From Leptolyngbya cf. ectocarpi LEGE 11479 (GTDB taxonomy: Bacteria > Cyanobacteriota > Cyanobacteriia > Phormidesmidales > Phormidesmidaceae), in assembly GCF_015207065.1 (NCBI RefSeq), contig NZ_JADEXP010000012.1, positions 1 through 41,103 of the forward strand: a stretch of 41,103 bases of DNA. The letters are read 5' to 3'. Under the pieces are notes generated by a model. That model worked only from the letters and a program-made list of their open reading frames with translations, was not told where the DNA came from and made no database searches. The position numbers and the translations under genes are program-made. Shown here piece by piece: positions 5,915 to 15,115 of the stretch. The stretch's first letter is position 1. Each line of letters begins with the position of its first letter.

Positions 5915-8833
5915 TTGAGAAGCTGCGATCGCAATCTTACTTTGAGTTCTGATTTGAGTTCTGACAGACCCACCCTGCTAATCATTGACGGCCATTCCCT
6001 GGCGTTTCGTTCCTACTACGCCCACGCCAAAAGCCGGGACGGCGGACTGCGCACATCTAAGGGAATTCCCACCAGTGTGTGCTTTGGCTTTCTCAAGTCC
6101 ATGAGCGACATGATGGTCGTCGAAAAGCCCGACTATGCAGCCGTCGCCTTTGATCTGGCCCAGCCCACCTTTCGCCACGAAGCCGCAGAAAGTTACAAAG
6201 AAGGGCGACCCGAAACACCGGAAGACTTCATTGAGGATGTAGAAAACCTCAAAAAGCTTTTAGCAGGGTTTAAGCTACCCATTCTGACAGAACCGGGGTT
6301 TGAAGCCGACGACGTCATCGGTACCCTAGCCGTCAAAGCCGAAAAGGAAGGCTACGCGGTCCGCATCCTCAGCGGCGACCAAGATCTATTTCAGCTGATT
6401 GATGATAACGAGCACATCAAGGTACTGCATCTGGGCAGTACTTTTGGTCGCACCAACGGTCTGGCTAAGGAATATGGCATTCAAGAGGTGGCCGAAAAGC
6501 TGGGCATCACCCCCGATCAGGTGATCGACTACAAAGCGCTGTGTGGTGATACATCGGACAACATTCCTGGGGTCAGAGGCATCGGTAAAAAAACGGCTGT
6601 GAAGCTGCTGCTGGAATACAAGAATCTCGACGGTGTGTATGCAGCCCTGCCGGAGATGAAAGGGGCGGTCAAAAAAAAGCTGGAGACCGGCAAGGATGAT
6701 GCGGACAAGTCTAAGTATTTAGCCACCATCGTCACTGATATTGACATGGATGTTGAGCTGGCTGATTGCAAACTTGAGGGGTTTGATGAGGGAGCGGTGA
6801 TTCCGCTGCTGAAAAACCTAGAGTTTCAGCATTTTATTAACCGACTCAGTAAACTGCAGGTCGCCTTTGGCGGTGAGGCAACAGCAGCGCCAAAGAGTTC
6901 TTCTGCGTCGGCTAAATTGTTTGAAGATGAGGAAACAGCCTTTTTTACGGCTGAGGAAACGGATGCTGCGATCGCAGTTGAAGACGTCGCAATTCAGCCG
7001 CTGATTATCACCACCGCTGGGCAGCTCAAAACACTAGTAGCCAAGCTCAAAACCCAGACGAGCCAACCGGTGGCCTGGGATACGGAAACCACATCCGTCG
7101 AGCCGATGGATGCGGACCTGGTGGGCATCGGCTGCTGCTGGGGCGATGGGCCAGAAGACCTGGCGTATATTCCGGTTGGACATAAAGAGGGAGGACAGCT
7201 GCCTTTAGCGGATGTCTTAAGTGCGCTCAAGCCCATTTTAGAAAGTGCGGACTATCCGAAATCGCTGCAAAATGCCAAGTATGACCGAGCCGTTCTGAAA
7301 TGCCAGGGCATTGAGCTAATCGGCGTGGTCTTTGACACCATGCTGGCGAGCTATGTACTCAATCCTGAAAGCAGCCATAATCTAACGGATCTGTCGCTGC
7401 GCTATTTAAATCTGGCGGCCCAGAGCTACAGCGATTTGGTGCCCAAGGGTAAAACCATTGCGGATATTGCCATTGATCAAGTAGCCGTTTACTGCGGTGG
7501 GGATGTGCATACCACCTATCGACTGGTGCCGATTTTGCAAACAGAGCTGAGTCAGGTGGATGCGATCGCAACGCTCTTCCGCGATATTGAAGTCCCCCTT
7601 GAAGCCGTCCTAGCCGACATGGAGTCCACCGGCATTCGCATTGACGAAGCCTATCTCAAACAGTTCTCAGAACGGCTAGAAACCGATCTCTACGAGCTGC
7701 AAATTCAAGCCTACGACTTTGCCGGAGAAGAGTTTAACCTCAGCTCCCCTAAACAGCTGAGTGTTTTACTGTTTGAAACCTTAGGGTTAAACAAAAAGAA
7801 AACTCGCAAAACCAAAACCGGCTACTCCACCGATGCCACCACCCTGGAAAAACTGCAAGGCGACCATCCTGTCATAGACTGCATTGTCAGCCATCGCATC
7901 CTATCTAAGCTGAAATCCACCTATGTAGATGCCCTGCCTAAGCTAGTACGGGCTGACACGGGCCGAGTCCATACCGACTTTAACCAGGCGGTAACTGCCA
8001 CAGGGCGTCTCTCCTCTTCCAACCCTAACCTGCAAAATATTCCGGTGCGCACCGCCTTTAGCCGCCAAATTCGTCAGGCCTTTCTGCCCCAAGAGGGCTG
8101 GCTGTTGGCCGCCGCCGACTACTCCCAAATCGAGCTGCGCATTCTCACCCACCTCAGTGGCGAATCCGTACTCGTAGATGCCTATCGCACCGGTCAGGAT
8201 GTCCACAGCCTAACTGCCCAGCTGCTGCTAGATAAAGACGAGATTTCCTCAGACGAACGCCGCATGGGTAAAATCATCAACTTTGGCGTTATCTATGGCA
8301 TGGGAGCGGTGCGCTTTGCTCGGGAAATGGGAGTTAGCCGTACGGAAGCCAAGTCCTTTATCGATAAATTTAACGAACGTTACTCCCGAGTATTTGAGTA
8401 TTTGCAGCAGATGCAGCGAGAAGCCATCGCCCATGGCTATGTGGAAACTATCCTGGGACGGCGACGTTATTTCAACTTTTCCAGCAACAGTTTGAGACCA
8501 CTCAAAGGTAAGGCACCGGATGAGATTCAGCTGGATAAACTCAAACCCGGTGGCTATGACGCTGGCCTACTCAGGGCAGCCGCGAATGCCCCCATCCAGG
8601 GCTCCAGTGCTGACATCATCAAAATCGCGATGATCCAGCTCCATAAATTGCTCAAGGACTATCAAGCCAGGCTGCTGCTTCAGGTCCATGACGAACTTAT
8701 TTTTGAGATTCCCCCCGAGGAATGGCCCGAACTAGAGCAAAAGATTACCGATACTATGGAATCCGTGGTGAAGCTGTCGGTCCCTCTAAAAGTTGAAATC
8801 AACGCCGGGAAAAACTGGATGGATGCAAAATAA
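5915..8833 (+). CDS. polA: DNA polymerase I
   Basis: Repair and Okazaki-fragment-processing polymerase, up to 972 residues with all three domains. The 5' nuclease occupies about residues 20-310 (LLIIDGHSLAFRSYYA, GFEADDVIGTLA, LSGDQDLFQL, GDTSDNIPGVRGIGKKTA). The 3'-5' proofreading domain, about 365-560, keeps its acidic residues (WDTETTS, NAKYDRAVL, YCGGDVHTTYRL), so proofreading looks intact. The polymerase domain, about 570-972, shows the A motif DYSQIELRILTHLSG, the O-helix region RRMGKIINFGVIYGMG and the C motif LLQVHDELIFEIP. There is no ATG near the expected N-terminus; candidates are TTG at 5915, 5942 or 5954, the last giving an N-terminus closest to the domain start. No convincing ribosome site helps decide. 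It stands alone as a transcription unit, divergent from the Amt-kinase gene. Confidence 0.97.
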   Translation: MRSCDRNLTLSSDLSSDRPTLLIIDGHSLAFRSYYAHAKSRDGGLRTSKGIPTSVCFGFLKSMSDMMVVEKPDYAAVAFDLAQPTFRHEAAESYKEGRPETPEDFIEDVENLKKLLAGFKLPILTEPGFEADDVIGTLAVKAEKEGYAVRILSGDQDLFQLIDDNEHIKVLHLGSTFGRTNGLAKEYGIQEVAEKLGITPDQVIDYKALCGDTSDNIPGVRGIGKKTAVKLLLEYKNLDGVYAALPEMKGAVKKKLETGKDDADKSKYLATIVTDIDMDVELADCKLEGFDEGAVIPLLKNLEFQHFINRLSKLQVAFGGEATAAPKSSSASAKLFEDEETAFFTAEETDAAIAVEDVAIQPLIITTAGQLKTLVAKLKTQTSQPVAWDTETTSVEPMDADLVGIGCCWGDGPEDLAYIPVGHKEGGQLPLADVLSALKPILESADYPKSLQNAKYDRAVLKCQGIELIGVVFDTMLASYVLNPESSHNLTDLSLRYLNLAAQSYSDLVPKGKTIADIAIDQVAVYCGGDVHTTYRLVPILQTELSQVDAIATLFRDIEVPLEAVLADMESTGIRIDEAYLKQFSERLETDLYELQIQAYDFAGEEFNLSSPKQLSVLLFETLGLNKKKTRKTKTGYSTDATTLEKLQGDHPVIDCIVSHRILSKLKSTYVDALPKLVRADTGRVHTDFNQAVTATGRLSSSNPNLQNIPVRTAFSRQIRQAFLPQEGWLLAAADYSQIELRILTHLSGESVLVDAYRTGQDVHSLTAQLLLDKDEISSDERRMGKIINFGVIYGMGAVRFAREMGVSRTEAKSFIDKFNERYSRVFEYLQQMQREAIAHGYVETILGRRRYFNFSSNSLRPLKGKAPDEIQLDKLKPGGYDAGLLRAAANAPIQGSSADIIKIAMIQLHKLLKDYQARLLLQVHDELIFEIPPEEWPELEQKITDTMESVVKLSVPLKVEINAGKNWMDAK
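5941..5964 (+). repeat. Exact 12-bp tandem duplication at the polA start
   Basis: tttgagttctga occurs twice back to back (5941-5952, 5953-5964). The duplication is in frame with polA, adds four codons (reading LSSD twice), and duplicates a possible TTG start codon (5942 and 5954). Confidence 0.9.
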
Positions 8834-9052
8834 TCGCCGCTCAACCGCCAGACTAAAAGCAATACCACCCTGCCCCTTACAGGATGGTTAGCACAGCGTT
8901 CATCTAAACAACCGACATTACAAAAACGTAAGATCTGCCCGCTGTCTTTGGTGGTGGCCACACGCCTATTTATTATGAATGTTAGTAAGCATTGGTATTA
9001 GTGAGCCTATCCCTGACCAAAGCGCTCTAGTTCGTTGAGAGAAGTAACCAAA

Positions 9053-9400
9053 ATGAAAACTATTTTGACCACAGTTCTGGTACTGTTTGCCAGTGTGATG
9101 CTTGCGATGCCAGCCTATGCAGGCGATATAGCAGCAGGGAAACGAGTCTTTGACAATAACTGCGCCACCTGCCATCTGGGCGGTGACAACGCGGTAGTAT
9201 CGTCTCAGACCTTAAAACAGGAAGCACTGGAACAGTATTTATTTAACTACGGCACAGAGCATAATGTTGAGGCCATTGTTTACCAGGTAGCCAATGGTAG
9301 AGGAGCAATGCCCGCGTTTCAAGGGCAACTCAGTAACAAGGACATTGTCAACGTTGCAGCCTATGTAAAAGATCAATCTGAAAGTGGTTGGCCAGAGTAA
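9053..9400 (+). CDS. petJ: Cytochrome c6 precursor
   Basis: Lumenal electron carrier between cytochrome b6f and photosystem I, alternative to plastocyanin, and donor to respiratory oxidase. About 115 residues: a signal peptide of about 24 residues ending in AYA before GDIAAG, then one heme-binding site CATCH and the axial Met in GAMPAFQG. The C-terminal helix VAAYVKDQSESGWPE is typical of the family. The middle loop (EQYLFNYGTEHNVEAI) is a few residues longer than I recall for standard cytochrome c6. ATG at 9053 has a GAGAGAAG ribosome site at 9037-9044. The gene is followed by a strong hairpin that it shares with the convergent ndh operon. Confidence 0.95.
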   Translation: MKTILTTVLVLFASVMLAMPAYAGDIAAGKRVFDNNCATCHLGGDNAVVSSQTLKQEALEQYLFNYGTEHNVEAIVYQVANGRGAMPAFQGQLSNKDIVNVAAYVKDQSESGWPE

Positions 9401-9436
9401 GGAAATGAAGACTGACTAAATCAGCGATAAATAATC

Positions 9437-9470
9437 AAAGCGCCTCGATCATGCATGATCGAGGCGCTTT
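9437..9470. terminator. Bidirectional Rho-independent terminator between petJ and ndhE
   Basis: A perfect 34-base palindrome (arms aaagcgcctcgatcat and complement, with a cg-type centre) with a T-run on the plus side and an A/T-rich flank on the other. Placed 36 bases after petJ and 22 bases before the 3' end of the convergent ndhE. Confidence 0.92.
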
Positions 9471-9492
9471 TTGATCTCAAGGCAGGGGGATT

Positions 9493-9798
9493 TTACCACT
9501 TCAGCAAGTTAAACTGCTCCATATCCACGGTGTCACGGTTGCGGTAGATCGACAGTACAATTGCCAAACCAACAGCCGCTTCAGCCGCTGCAATCGTAAT
9601 CACAAAAACGGCAAACACTTGGCCCTTAATTTCTGCGGGATCTAAATAATTAGAAAATGCCATCAAATTTAGATTGACGGCATTTAGCATCAGCTCAATG
9701 GACATCAGCACCCGAATCACATTACGGCTAGTCACAAGACCGTAAATACCTACGCAAAAAAGCGCAGCGGCAAGAATCAAAAAGTATTCTAGTTGCAT
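9493..9798 (-). CDS. ndhE: NAD(P)H-quinone oxidoreductase subunit 4L (NdhE)
   Basis: A 101-residue inner-membrane subunit of NDH-1, the thylakoid complex for respiration and cyclic electron flow. Three hydrophobic helices are visible: residues about 3-22 ([17 protein letters not shown]), 29-48 ([19 protein letters not shown], with the conserved Glu of the E-L-M-L-N-A-V-N-L motif) and 61-85 ([22 protein letters not shown], with the second conserved Glu). It ends the ndhA-ndhI-ndhG-ndhE operon, 48 bases after ndhG, and is followed by the shared palindromic terminator. Confidence 0.96.
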   Translation of the reverse strand: MQLEYFLILAAALFCVGIYGLVTSRNVIRVLMSIELMLNAVNLNLMAFSNYLDPAEIKGQVFAVFVITIAAAEAAVGLAIVLSIYRNRDTVDMEQFNLLKW

Positions 9799-9846
9799 AG
9801 TTGACTCAACGGTTTCTTAGATAACTTGACGCAGGAATTATTGTTG

Positions 9847-10455
9847 CTAACTGTCTTGAGGATCGCTACCAGCAGGAACTAGCTCACGAGGCCGCTCTCT
9901 TAATGTCAGAACCTTTTGTTCGTCAGCTGGCTCTTCATCCGGCACATATTCACGACGAGCTAGGATAATGGCCCCCACTAAAGCCATCAGCAGTAGCACC
10001 GAGGCTAGCTCAAAGGGCAGTAAAAAGTCGCTAAAGAAGTGCTGACCAATAATCTCGATAGCAGCTTCACCAGCGGCCGCCGCAGATGACAACTGCCATG
10101 GCGTGACTAGGACCATCGAACTCAGCAAAGCAAATAGGCCCAGACAGACAGCCCCGGTGGCAGCCTTACCAATCCATGCATTGGATACGGGCTTAAAATC
10201 TTCCCGTTTATTCACCAGCATGATACCGAACAGGATCAAAATATTAACGGCTCCCACATAGACCAGGACCTGAGCAGCCGCAACAAAGCCTGCATTAAGC
10301 AAAATATAAAGACCTGAGATGCTGATAAATACCATCCCCAGCAAAAAAGCCGAGTAGACAATATTAGAGAGCAGCACGACTCCTAGCGCCGCCGATAACA
10401 TAAAAACACCTAGGATGCCTGTCGAAACAAGTTGTACGCCTTCTGCTAAGTTCAC
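9847..10455 (-). CDS. ndhG: NAD(P)H-quinone oxidoreductase subunit 6 (NdhG)
   Basis: A membrane subunit of NDH-1 of about 202 residues, with five hydrophobic segments, including LLGMVFISISGLYILLNAGFV and the motif QVLVYVGAVNILILFGIML that is diagnostic of this family. The open frame extends further upstream, but the family N-terminus (NLAEGVQ) begins at a GTG at 10455 preceded by a GGAG ribosome site five bases away, so I choose that start. The hydrophilic C-terminal tail (about 30 residues, rich in Glu and Pro) is typical of cyanobacterial versions. Lies between ndhI and ndhE. Confidence 0.95.
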   Translation of the reverse strand: MNLAEGVQLVSTGILGVFMLSAALGVVLLSNIVYSAFLLGMVFISISGLYILLNAGFVAAAQVLVYVGAVNILILFGIMLVNKREDFKPVSNAWIGKAATGAVCLGLFALLSSMVLVTPWQLSSAAAAGEAAIEIIGQHFFSDFLLPFELASVLLLMALVGAIILARREYVPDEEPADEQKVLTLRERPRELVPAGSDPQDS

Positions 10456-10531
10456 CGCTACTCCGATTTTGTAGACTGTTGTGGAATTGGATGGCCTTTG
10501 ACACGTTTTCAAACTAGCCGCTTTACCCAGG

Positions 10532-11149
10532 TCAATCGCTGGTTGACTCTGTGGACTTGGGTTTAGAAGCTTCCAGTTCTGCCAAGATTTCTTGGGGTAG
10601 TTTACCAGCGCGACGGGATCCTTCGGGCAGATCATGGGGATCCATCACCCCTTTAGGCAGGTAAGCCAGCTCACGCAGGGGAGTCACCATCGGATCATCA
10701 GTGACCTTGTAGGGTAAACGACCCAGGGCGACATTATCGTAATTGAGTTCATGGCGATCGTAGGCAGCCAACTCATACTCTTCGGTCATGGAGAGACAGT
10801 TGGTCGGGCAGTACTCTACACAGTTGCCACAAAAAATACAGACGCCAAAGTCAATGCTGTAGTGGTCTAATGTCTTTTTCTTACTGGCTTTATCAAACGT
10901 CCAGTCCACGACTGGAAGATTAATGGGGCAGACCCGGACACAGACTTCGCAGGCAATACACTTATCGAACTCAAAGTGAATCCGACCCCGATAACGCTCT
11001 GATGGAATCAGCTTTTCGTAGGGATATTGAACGGTGACAGGACGGCGTTGCATGTGATCAAAGGTAACCGACAGGCCCTGTCCAATATATTTGGCGGCTT
11101 GGACGGTTTCTTTGGCGTAGTCACCAACCTGCTTTAAAAAGTTGAGCAT
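10532..11149 (-). CDS. ndhI: NAD(P)H-quinone oxidoreductase subunit I (NdhI), 2x[4Fe-4S]
   Basis: 205-residue peripheral-arm subunit of NDH-1 that carries two [4Fe-4S] clusters. Cysteines at about 64, 67, 70 and 74 ([12 protein letters not shown]) and 104, 107, 110 and 114 ([12 protein letters not shown]) are all present. The N-terminal amphipathic helix ([19 protein letters not shown]) anchors it on the membrane arm. ATG at 11149 has a GGAGGG ribosome site about seven bases upstream, inside the end of ndhA; the gap between the two genes is four bases, so they are translationally coupled. Confidence 0.97.
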   Translation of the reverse strand: MLNFLKQVGDYAKETVQAAKYIGQGLSVTFDHMQRRPVTVQYPYEKLIPSERYRGRIHFEFDKCIACEVCVRVCPINLPVVDWTFDKASKKKTLDHYSIDFGVCIFCGNCVEYCPTNCLSMTEEYELAAYDRHELNYDNVALGRLPYKVTDDPMVTPLRELAYLPKGVMDPHDLPEGSRRAGKLPQEILAELEASKPKSTESTSD

Positions 11150-11153
11150 TGTT

Positions 11154-12272
11154 TTACCCTCCAAACGCAAATGGAAATGCGAGCTTGAGTGCCGCTGTGA
11201 GCAGTAGATTAACCAAGGCGACTGGCAATAAAAACTTCCAGCCCAAATCAAGCAGCTGGTCAATCCGCACACGGGGTACAGTCCAGCGTATCAGTACAGC
11301 CAGAAAGACTAGAAGATAAGCTTTGATTAGGGTCATCACAATCCCCAAGCCTGCCGTAATGACCTGCAGCCAAGGAGTCGTTTCACTAATGCCTAGGCCA
11401 TCAGTAATCACCCCAATCGGTATGGGAAAACTCCAGCCTCCCAGATATAGCACCGACACCAACATGGCTGACAACACCAAGTTAACGTAGGAGCCCACAT
11501 AGAATAGACCGAACTTCATGCCGGTATATTCAGTTTGGTATCCAGCAACGATCTCTTCCTCAGCTTCTGGCAAGTCAAACGGTAAGCGTTCGCACTCTGC
11601 CAAGGCTGCAATCCAGAAAAGGACAAATCCAACGGGCTGCCGCCAGATATTCCAGCTGAGGATGCCATAACCGGCTTGCTGATTGACAATATCGACGGTA
11701 CTGAGACTGTTGGACATCATCACAATGGCCAGCACAGCCAATGCCAGTGGAATTTCATAGCTGATGGACTGGGCTGTGGCGCGCAGCCCCCCCAGCAACG
11801 AGTACTTATTATTGGATGAGTAGCCGGCCATCAGTAAGCCGATGGGTGTAACGCTCGAAAGCGCAATCCACAGGAAAATACCGATGCCTAAGTCGGTAAT
11901 CACCATGTTTTGCCCAAAGGGCACCACTAGGTAAGACACAAATACTGGAATCACGACCAATGCAGGCCCTAACGTAAACAGGATAGGGTCTGCTTGGGCT
12001 GGGTTAATGTCTTCTTTGAAAATCAGCTTGATGCCGTCAGCGGTTGCCTGCAGGGCTCCCAGTGGACCAATGTATTCAGGACCAATGCGCTGCTGAGCGG
12101 CGGCTGATATTTTTCGCTCTAACCAAACGGCAATAAAAATACTGACTGTAGCGGCTATCAGTATTAGCAGCATTGGTAGCGGCATCCAAACCAATTTTGC
12201 TAAGGAGGGGGGTAACCCCAATGAAACCAAGATTTGAATAAAGCTCTCTTGCAGGTCGATTCCAGAACTCAT
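11154..12272 (-). CDS. ndhA: NAD(P)H-quinone oxidoreductase subunit 1 (NdhA)
   Basis: 372-residue membrane subunit that forms part of the quinone-binding site of NDH-1. About eight membrane helices. Recognisable strings: [23 protein letters not shown] split around residue 50, [11 protein letters not shown], the loop [20 protein letters not shown] that carries conserved acidic residues, and [14 protein letters not shown]. The open frame reaches 12311, but ATG at 12272 ([11 protein letters not shown]) gives the usual family length and N-terminus. It is the first gene of the ndhAIGE operon; the promoter should lie in 12273-12410. Confidence 0.96.
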   Translation of the reverse strand: MSSGIDLQESFIQILVSLGLPPSLAKLVWMPLPMLLILIAATVSIFIAVWLERKISAAAQQRIGPEYIGPLGALQATADGIKLIFKEDINPAQADPILFTLGPALVVIPVFVSYLVVPFGQNMVITDLGIGIFLWIALSSVTPIGLLMAGYSSNNKYSLLGGLRATAQSISYEIPLALAVLAIVMMSNSLSTVDIVNQQAGYGILSWNIWRQPVGFVLFWIAALAECERLPFDLPEAEEEIVAGYQTEYTGMKFGLFYVGSYVNLVLSAMLVSVLYLGGWSFPIPIGVITDGLGISETTPWLQVITAGLGIVMTLIKAYLLVFLAVLIRWTVPRVRIDQLLDLGWKFLLPVALVNLLLTAALKLAFPFAFGG

Positions 12273-12413
12273 ACCTAGCGTATATAGAAGGATCGGGAGC
12301 CCATGGGCCAATTTCCCTAATGATTCTAACGCTTAATATGTCTTCAACGGCGAAATACCTAGGAGTAACAATAGGAATTGCTGCTTATGGCCATAGAGAA
12401 ACAGTAAGACAGA

Positions 12414-12447
12414 TAAAAACCCCCCCTGATATGCATCAAGGGGGGCT
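12414..12447 (-). terminator. Rho-independent terminator of gltA
   Basis: On the minus strand, a C6 block and a G6 block flank a short tgatatgcatca-type stem-loop (one bulged base), directly followed by TTTTTATC. It lies about 95 bases after the gltA stop. Confidence 0.85.
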
Positions 12448-12540
12448 GGAGTTCCTGAAAATCGTCACTGTTGTTAGTGTCGTTGGATTTTTCAGTATTG
12501 ACAAGAGGGGTGATGCCCATCAGGTGGGGTCAATCCGGAT

Positions 12541-13734
12541 TTATACGGATCCATTTTGCAGGGATGCTGGAGGCTGAGCCTTTTTATCCCAAAGATGTAT
12601 ACGCTCCGAAACACTGGTATAGGTCTGCTCATGGGGGCCAGTATAAATTTGTGTCGGTCGGAAAATTCGATTTTCGGCGAGCTGCTCTTTCCAGTGGGCT
12701 AGCCATCCGGCCACTCGTGCGATCGCAAATATCGGTGTAAATAAATCTGTCGGAATCCCTAATTTCCGATAGAGCAATCCAGAGTAAAAGTCTACGTTCG
12801 GGTACACCCCCTTGGGACCTAGGCGTTCGGTGACAGCGGCTTCGAGTTCTAGTGCGATCGCATAGTACTCATCTTGGCCAAACTTATCAAACAGCTGCTC
12901 TGCCAGCCGTTGCAAAATCACAGCTCGGGGATCCTTAACCTTATAGACCCGGTGACCAAAACCCATAATTTTGGCTTTACGCGCCATGCGTTCTTCCACA
13001 AAGGGACGGACATTTTCCACCGAGCCAATTTCCTCAAGCATCGCGATCACTTCTTCATTGGCTCCACCGTGGAGTGGCCCTGCCAGGGTACCTACTGCTG
13101 ACGCTACCACCGCATAGGGATCTGTCAATGTGGAAGCAGTCACCATGGCTGAAAATGTCGATGCATTGATCGTGTGTTCAGCATGGAGGGTAAGACACAC
13201 ATCAAAAATACGGGCTGATAATGGATCTGGCACCTCTTCATTCAGCATGTATAAAAAGTTGGCAGCATAGTCAAGATCGTCCCGAGGCTGAACCGGGTCA
13301 TTTCCCTTACGAATCAGCTTAAATGCTGCCACCATTGTGGGAATCTTCGCCAGTAATCGCACAACCGCCGCCTGAATATAGACAGGATCTTCCAAGGCTC
13401 GACGAGAATAAAACAGACCTAAAGCCGCTGCACAAGCCTGCAGCGCATCCATGGGATGACCGCTTTCAGGAAAGCACTTCATCATGTCGCGAATGCGATA
13501 CTTCAACCGCCGATGATGCTGAATTTCGTCTTTAAATGCATCCAGCTCCTGCTTGGTCGGCAGCCCGCCCCAAATCAATAAATAGGCTGTCTCTAAAAAA
13601 GTGCTCTTCTGAGCTAATTCTTCAATACGAATGCCTCGGTACTCTAAAATTCCTTTCTGACCATTTACATAGCTAATGCTCGATTCTGTGGCAGGAATTC
13701 CCTCTAAACCAGGGCGATATTCGCATAGAGTCAT
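12541..13734 (-). CDS. gltA: Citrate synthase
   Basis: 397 residues; condenses acetyl-CoA and oxaloacetate to citrate and supplies 2-oxoglutarate for nitrogen assimilation in cyanobacteria. The N-terminus (GLEGIPATESSISYVNG) is that of the short, Gram-positive/archaeal-like type II enzymes rather than the long E. coli form. Catalytic histidines are in GPLHGGANEEV (about residue 218) and FGHRVYKVKDPRA (about 256); SGHPMDALQ near residue 93 and the DLFTPIFAIARVAGW segment holding the catalytic Asp are also present. A 2-methylcitrate synthase activity cannot be excluded by sequence. Single-gene unit with its own terminator; the next gene upstream starts over 150 bases away. Confidence 0.95.
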   Translation of the reverse strand: MTLCEYRPGLEGIPATESSISYVNGQKGILEYRGIRIEELAQKSTFLETAYLLIWGGLPTKQELDAFKDEIQHHRRLKYRIRDMMKCFPESGHPMDALQACAAALGLFYSRRALEDPVYIQAAVVRLLAKIPTMVAAFKLIRKGNDPVQPRDDLDYAANFLYMLNEEVPDPLSARIFDVCLTLHAEHTINASTFSAMVTASTLTDPYAVVASAVGTLAGPLHGGANEEVIAMLEEIGSVENVRPFVEERMARKAKIMGFGHRVYKVKDPRAVILQRLAEQLFDKFGQDEYYAIALELEAAVTERLGPKGVYPNVDFYSGLLYRKLGIPTDLFTPIFAIARVAGWLAHWKEQLAENRIFRPTQIYTGPHEQTYTSVSERIHLWDKKAQPPASLQNGSV

Positions 13735-13891
13735 CGTTGATCGTCCTATCGCTGTTCTCTTTGTTCTCTAAGGATATCGACAAGTGGCCTCTTGCGAAGT
13801 TTTCCCATAACCTCAGACATGCCTTTATGAGAAAAAATGTGCTGAGTCAAGCCGGGAGCATTGTCAGAACTGAACACACCTATCCAACGTT

Positions 13892-15061
13892 CTAATCCGT
13901 ATTAATGACTCCATCACCTGGGTTGATCAGCTTTAATAGCTTTTTCTTGATCTGCACATCAAAAACCTCCCACTTCAGGCGATTGTAATCACCGTTCTCG
14001 TAGAATCCTGACAAAAAGCCCACAGGTACTTCAAATCCTCCGGCCATAGAACGCCCCCCGCCAAAAAAGCGTCCCTGCTCGTCTTGGCCAAACGCCTCTT
14101 TTAGAAAATCATCAGGATCGAGGGTGATTTTACTGGTACGCAATGAACCAATCACCACTTCACGTTCATCATCTTCGTCATGCACAATGCCGTACACCAC
14201 AGAGGTGTGAACATCTTCTTCAGTCAGCAAAAAATCTGTAGCTTGGGGAATTGCATCGCGGTCTTCATAGCGCAGATAGCCCACCCCGGCAATCGACACA
14301 CTGTTTTGAATTTTGCGGTTTCGTAGCGAACGCTCAATCACATCCATGGCCCGCTTTGAACGTGAGGCTTGCAGAATAGCACTTAGCAATTGCGCATCAC
14401 AATATTGGCTCAGGTAGGCTGCCGCCAAAAAGTCCGCTTCGGTCGCCTGCATCAGCTGCCCCGTGTCTGAGCGTAAACCATGCATCAAAGCCGTGGCACA
14501 TTTAACATGCTTGCTGTTGCTCCGATCTAGATCCAACAGCCCCGCCTGGAGATACTGGGTCAAGATTGTGGCCGTCGCCCGCGCATCGGGACGAATATCC
14601 GTAAACTCTGCTTTGGATTTCTCTTGCAGCTTATGGTGATCAATGACTACCAGCAAAGGAATATCAGCCGCATTCACCCGTTCCAACAGCTGGCTAGTAG
14701 TCCCCTGGGTATCCACTAATACGTAGCCCGCATATTCAGCCAAATCTGGAGGTTTTTGACTTAACCAACGTTTGGCAGGCAAGTTTGTAAGCTTAACTAA
14801 CGCTATATTTTCTTGATGACTCAGCGTACCTGAATAGAAAATATCGCAGTCCACATCGTAACCCGCTGCAATCAACTGATAGGTCCAGGCAGAGGATAGG
14901 GCATCGGGATCGGGAAAATCCTGCAGTAAAACCAACTGTCGACTACCGGCATGGGCACTGAGTAAATGCCGTAGGGAAGCAGCGGGGCCATCGCTCAAAT
15001 CCATATTTGACCGGTAACTTGTCTGATTGGAAGATTTAAGCAATGCGTCTTGGGATGCCAT
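13892..15061 (-). CDS. DHH-family phosphoesterase (NrnA/RecJ-like)
   Basis: 389 residues. An N-terminal DHH domain has DFPDPDALSSAW (about 48-59), a VDTQG string (motif II, near 117) and VIDHHK (motif III, near 138). The C-terminal DHHA1 domain ends in GGGRSMAGGFEVPVGFL. The family cleaves phosphodiesters in short oligonucleotides, cyclic dinucleotides or 3'-phosphoadenosine phosphate using manganese. The first motif usually starts with His (HxxxDxDA); here the His is replaced, as in a group of cyanobacterial paralogues I recall, so the metal site may differ. ATG at 15061 is used; ATG at 15004 is an alternative. No partner gene suggests a specific substrate. Confidence 0.85.
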   Translation of the reverse strand: MASQDALLKSSNQTSYRSNMDLSDGPAASLRHLLSAHAGSRQLVLLQDFPDPDALSSAWTYQLIAAGYDVDCDIFYSGTLSHQENIALVKLTNLPAKRWLSQKPPDLAEYAGYVLVDTQGTTSQLLERVNAADIPLLVVIDHHKLQEKSKAEFTDIRPDARATATILTQYLQAGLLDLDRSNSKHVKCATALMHGLRSDTGQLMQATEADFLAAAYLSQYCDAQLLSAILQASRSKRAMDVIERSLRNRKIQNSVSIAGVGYLRYEDRDAIPQATDFLLTEEDVHTSVVYGIVHDEDDEREVVIGSLRTSKITLDPDDFLKEAFGQDEQGRFFGGGRSMAGGFEVPVGFLSGFYENGDYNRLKWEVFDVQIKKKLLKLINPGDGVINTD

Positions 15062-15115
15062 GCGCCAATAAAGATTTAGATGAAATAAAGCAAGGTAATC
15101 ATAAGCGTAGATGAC

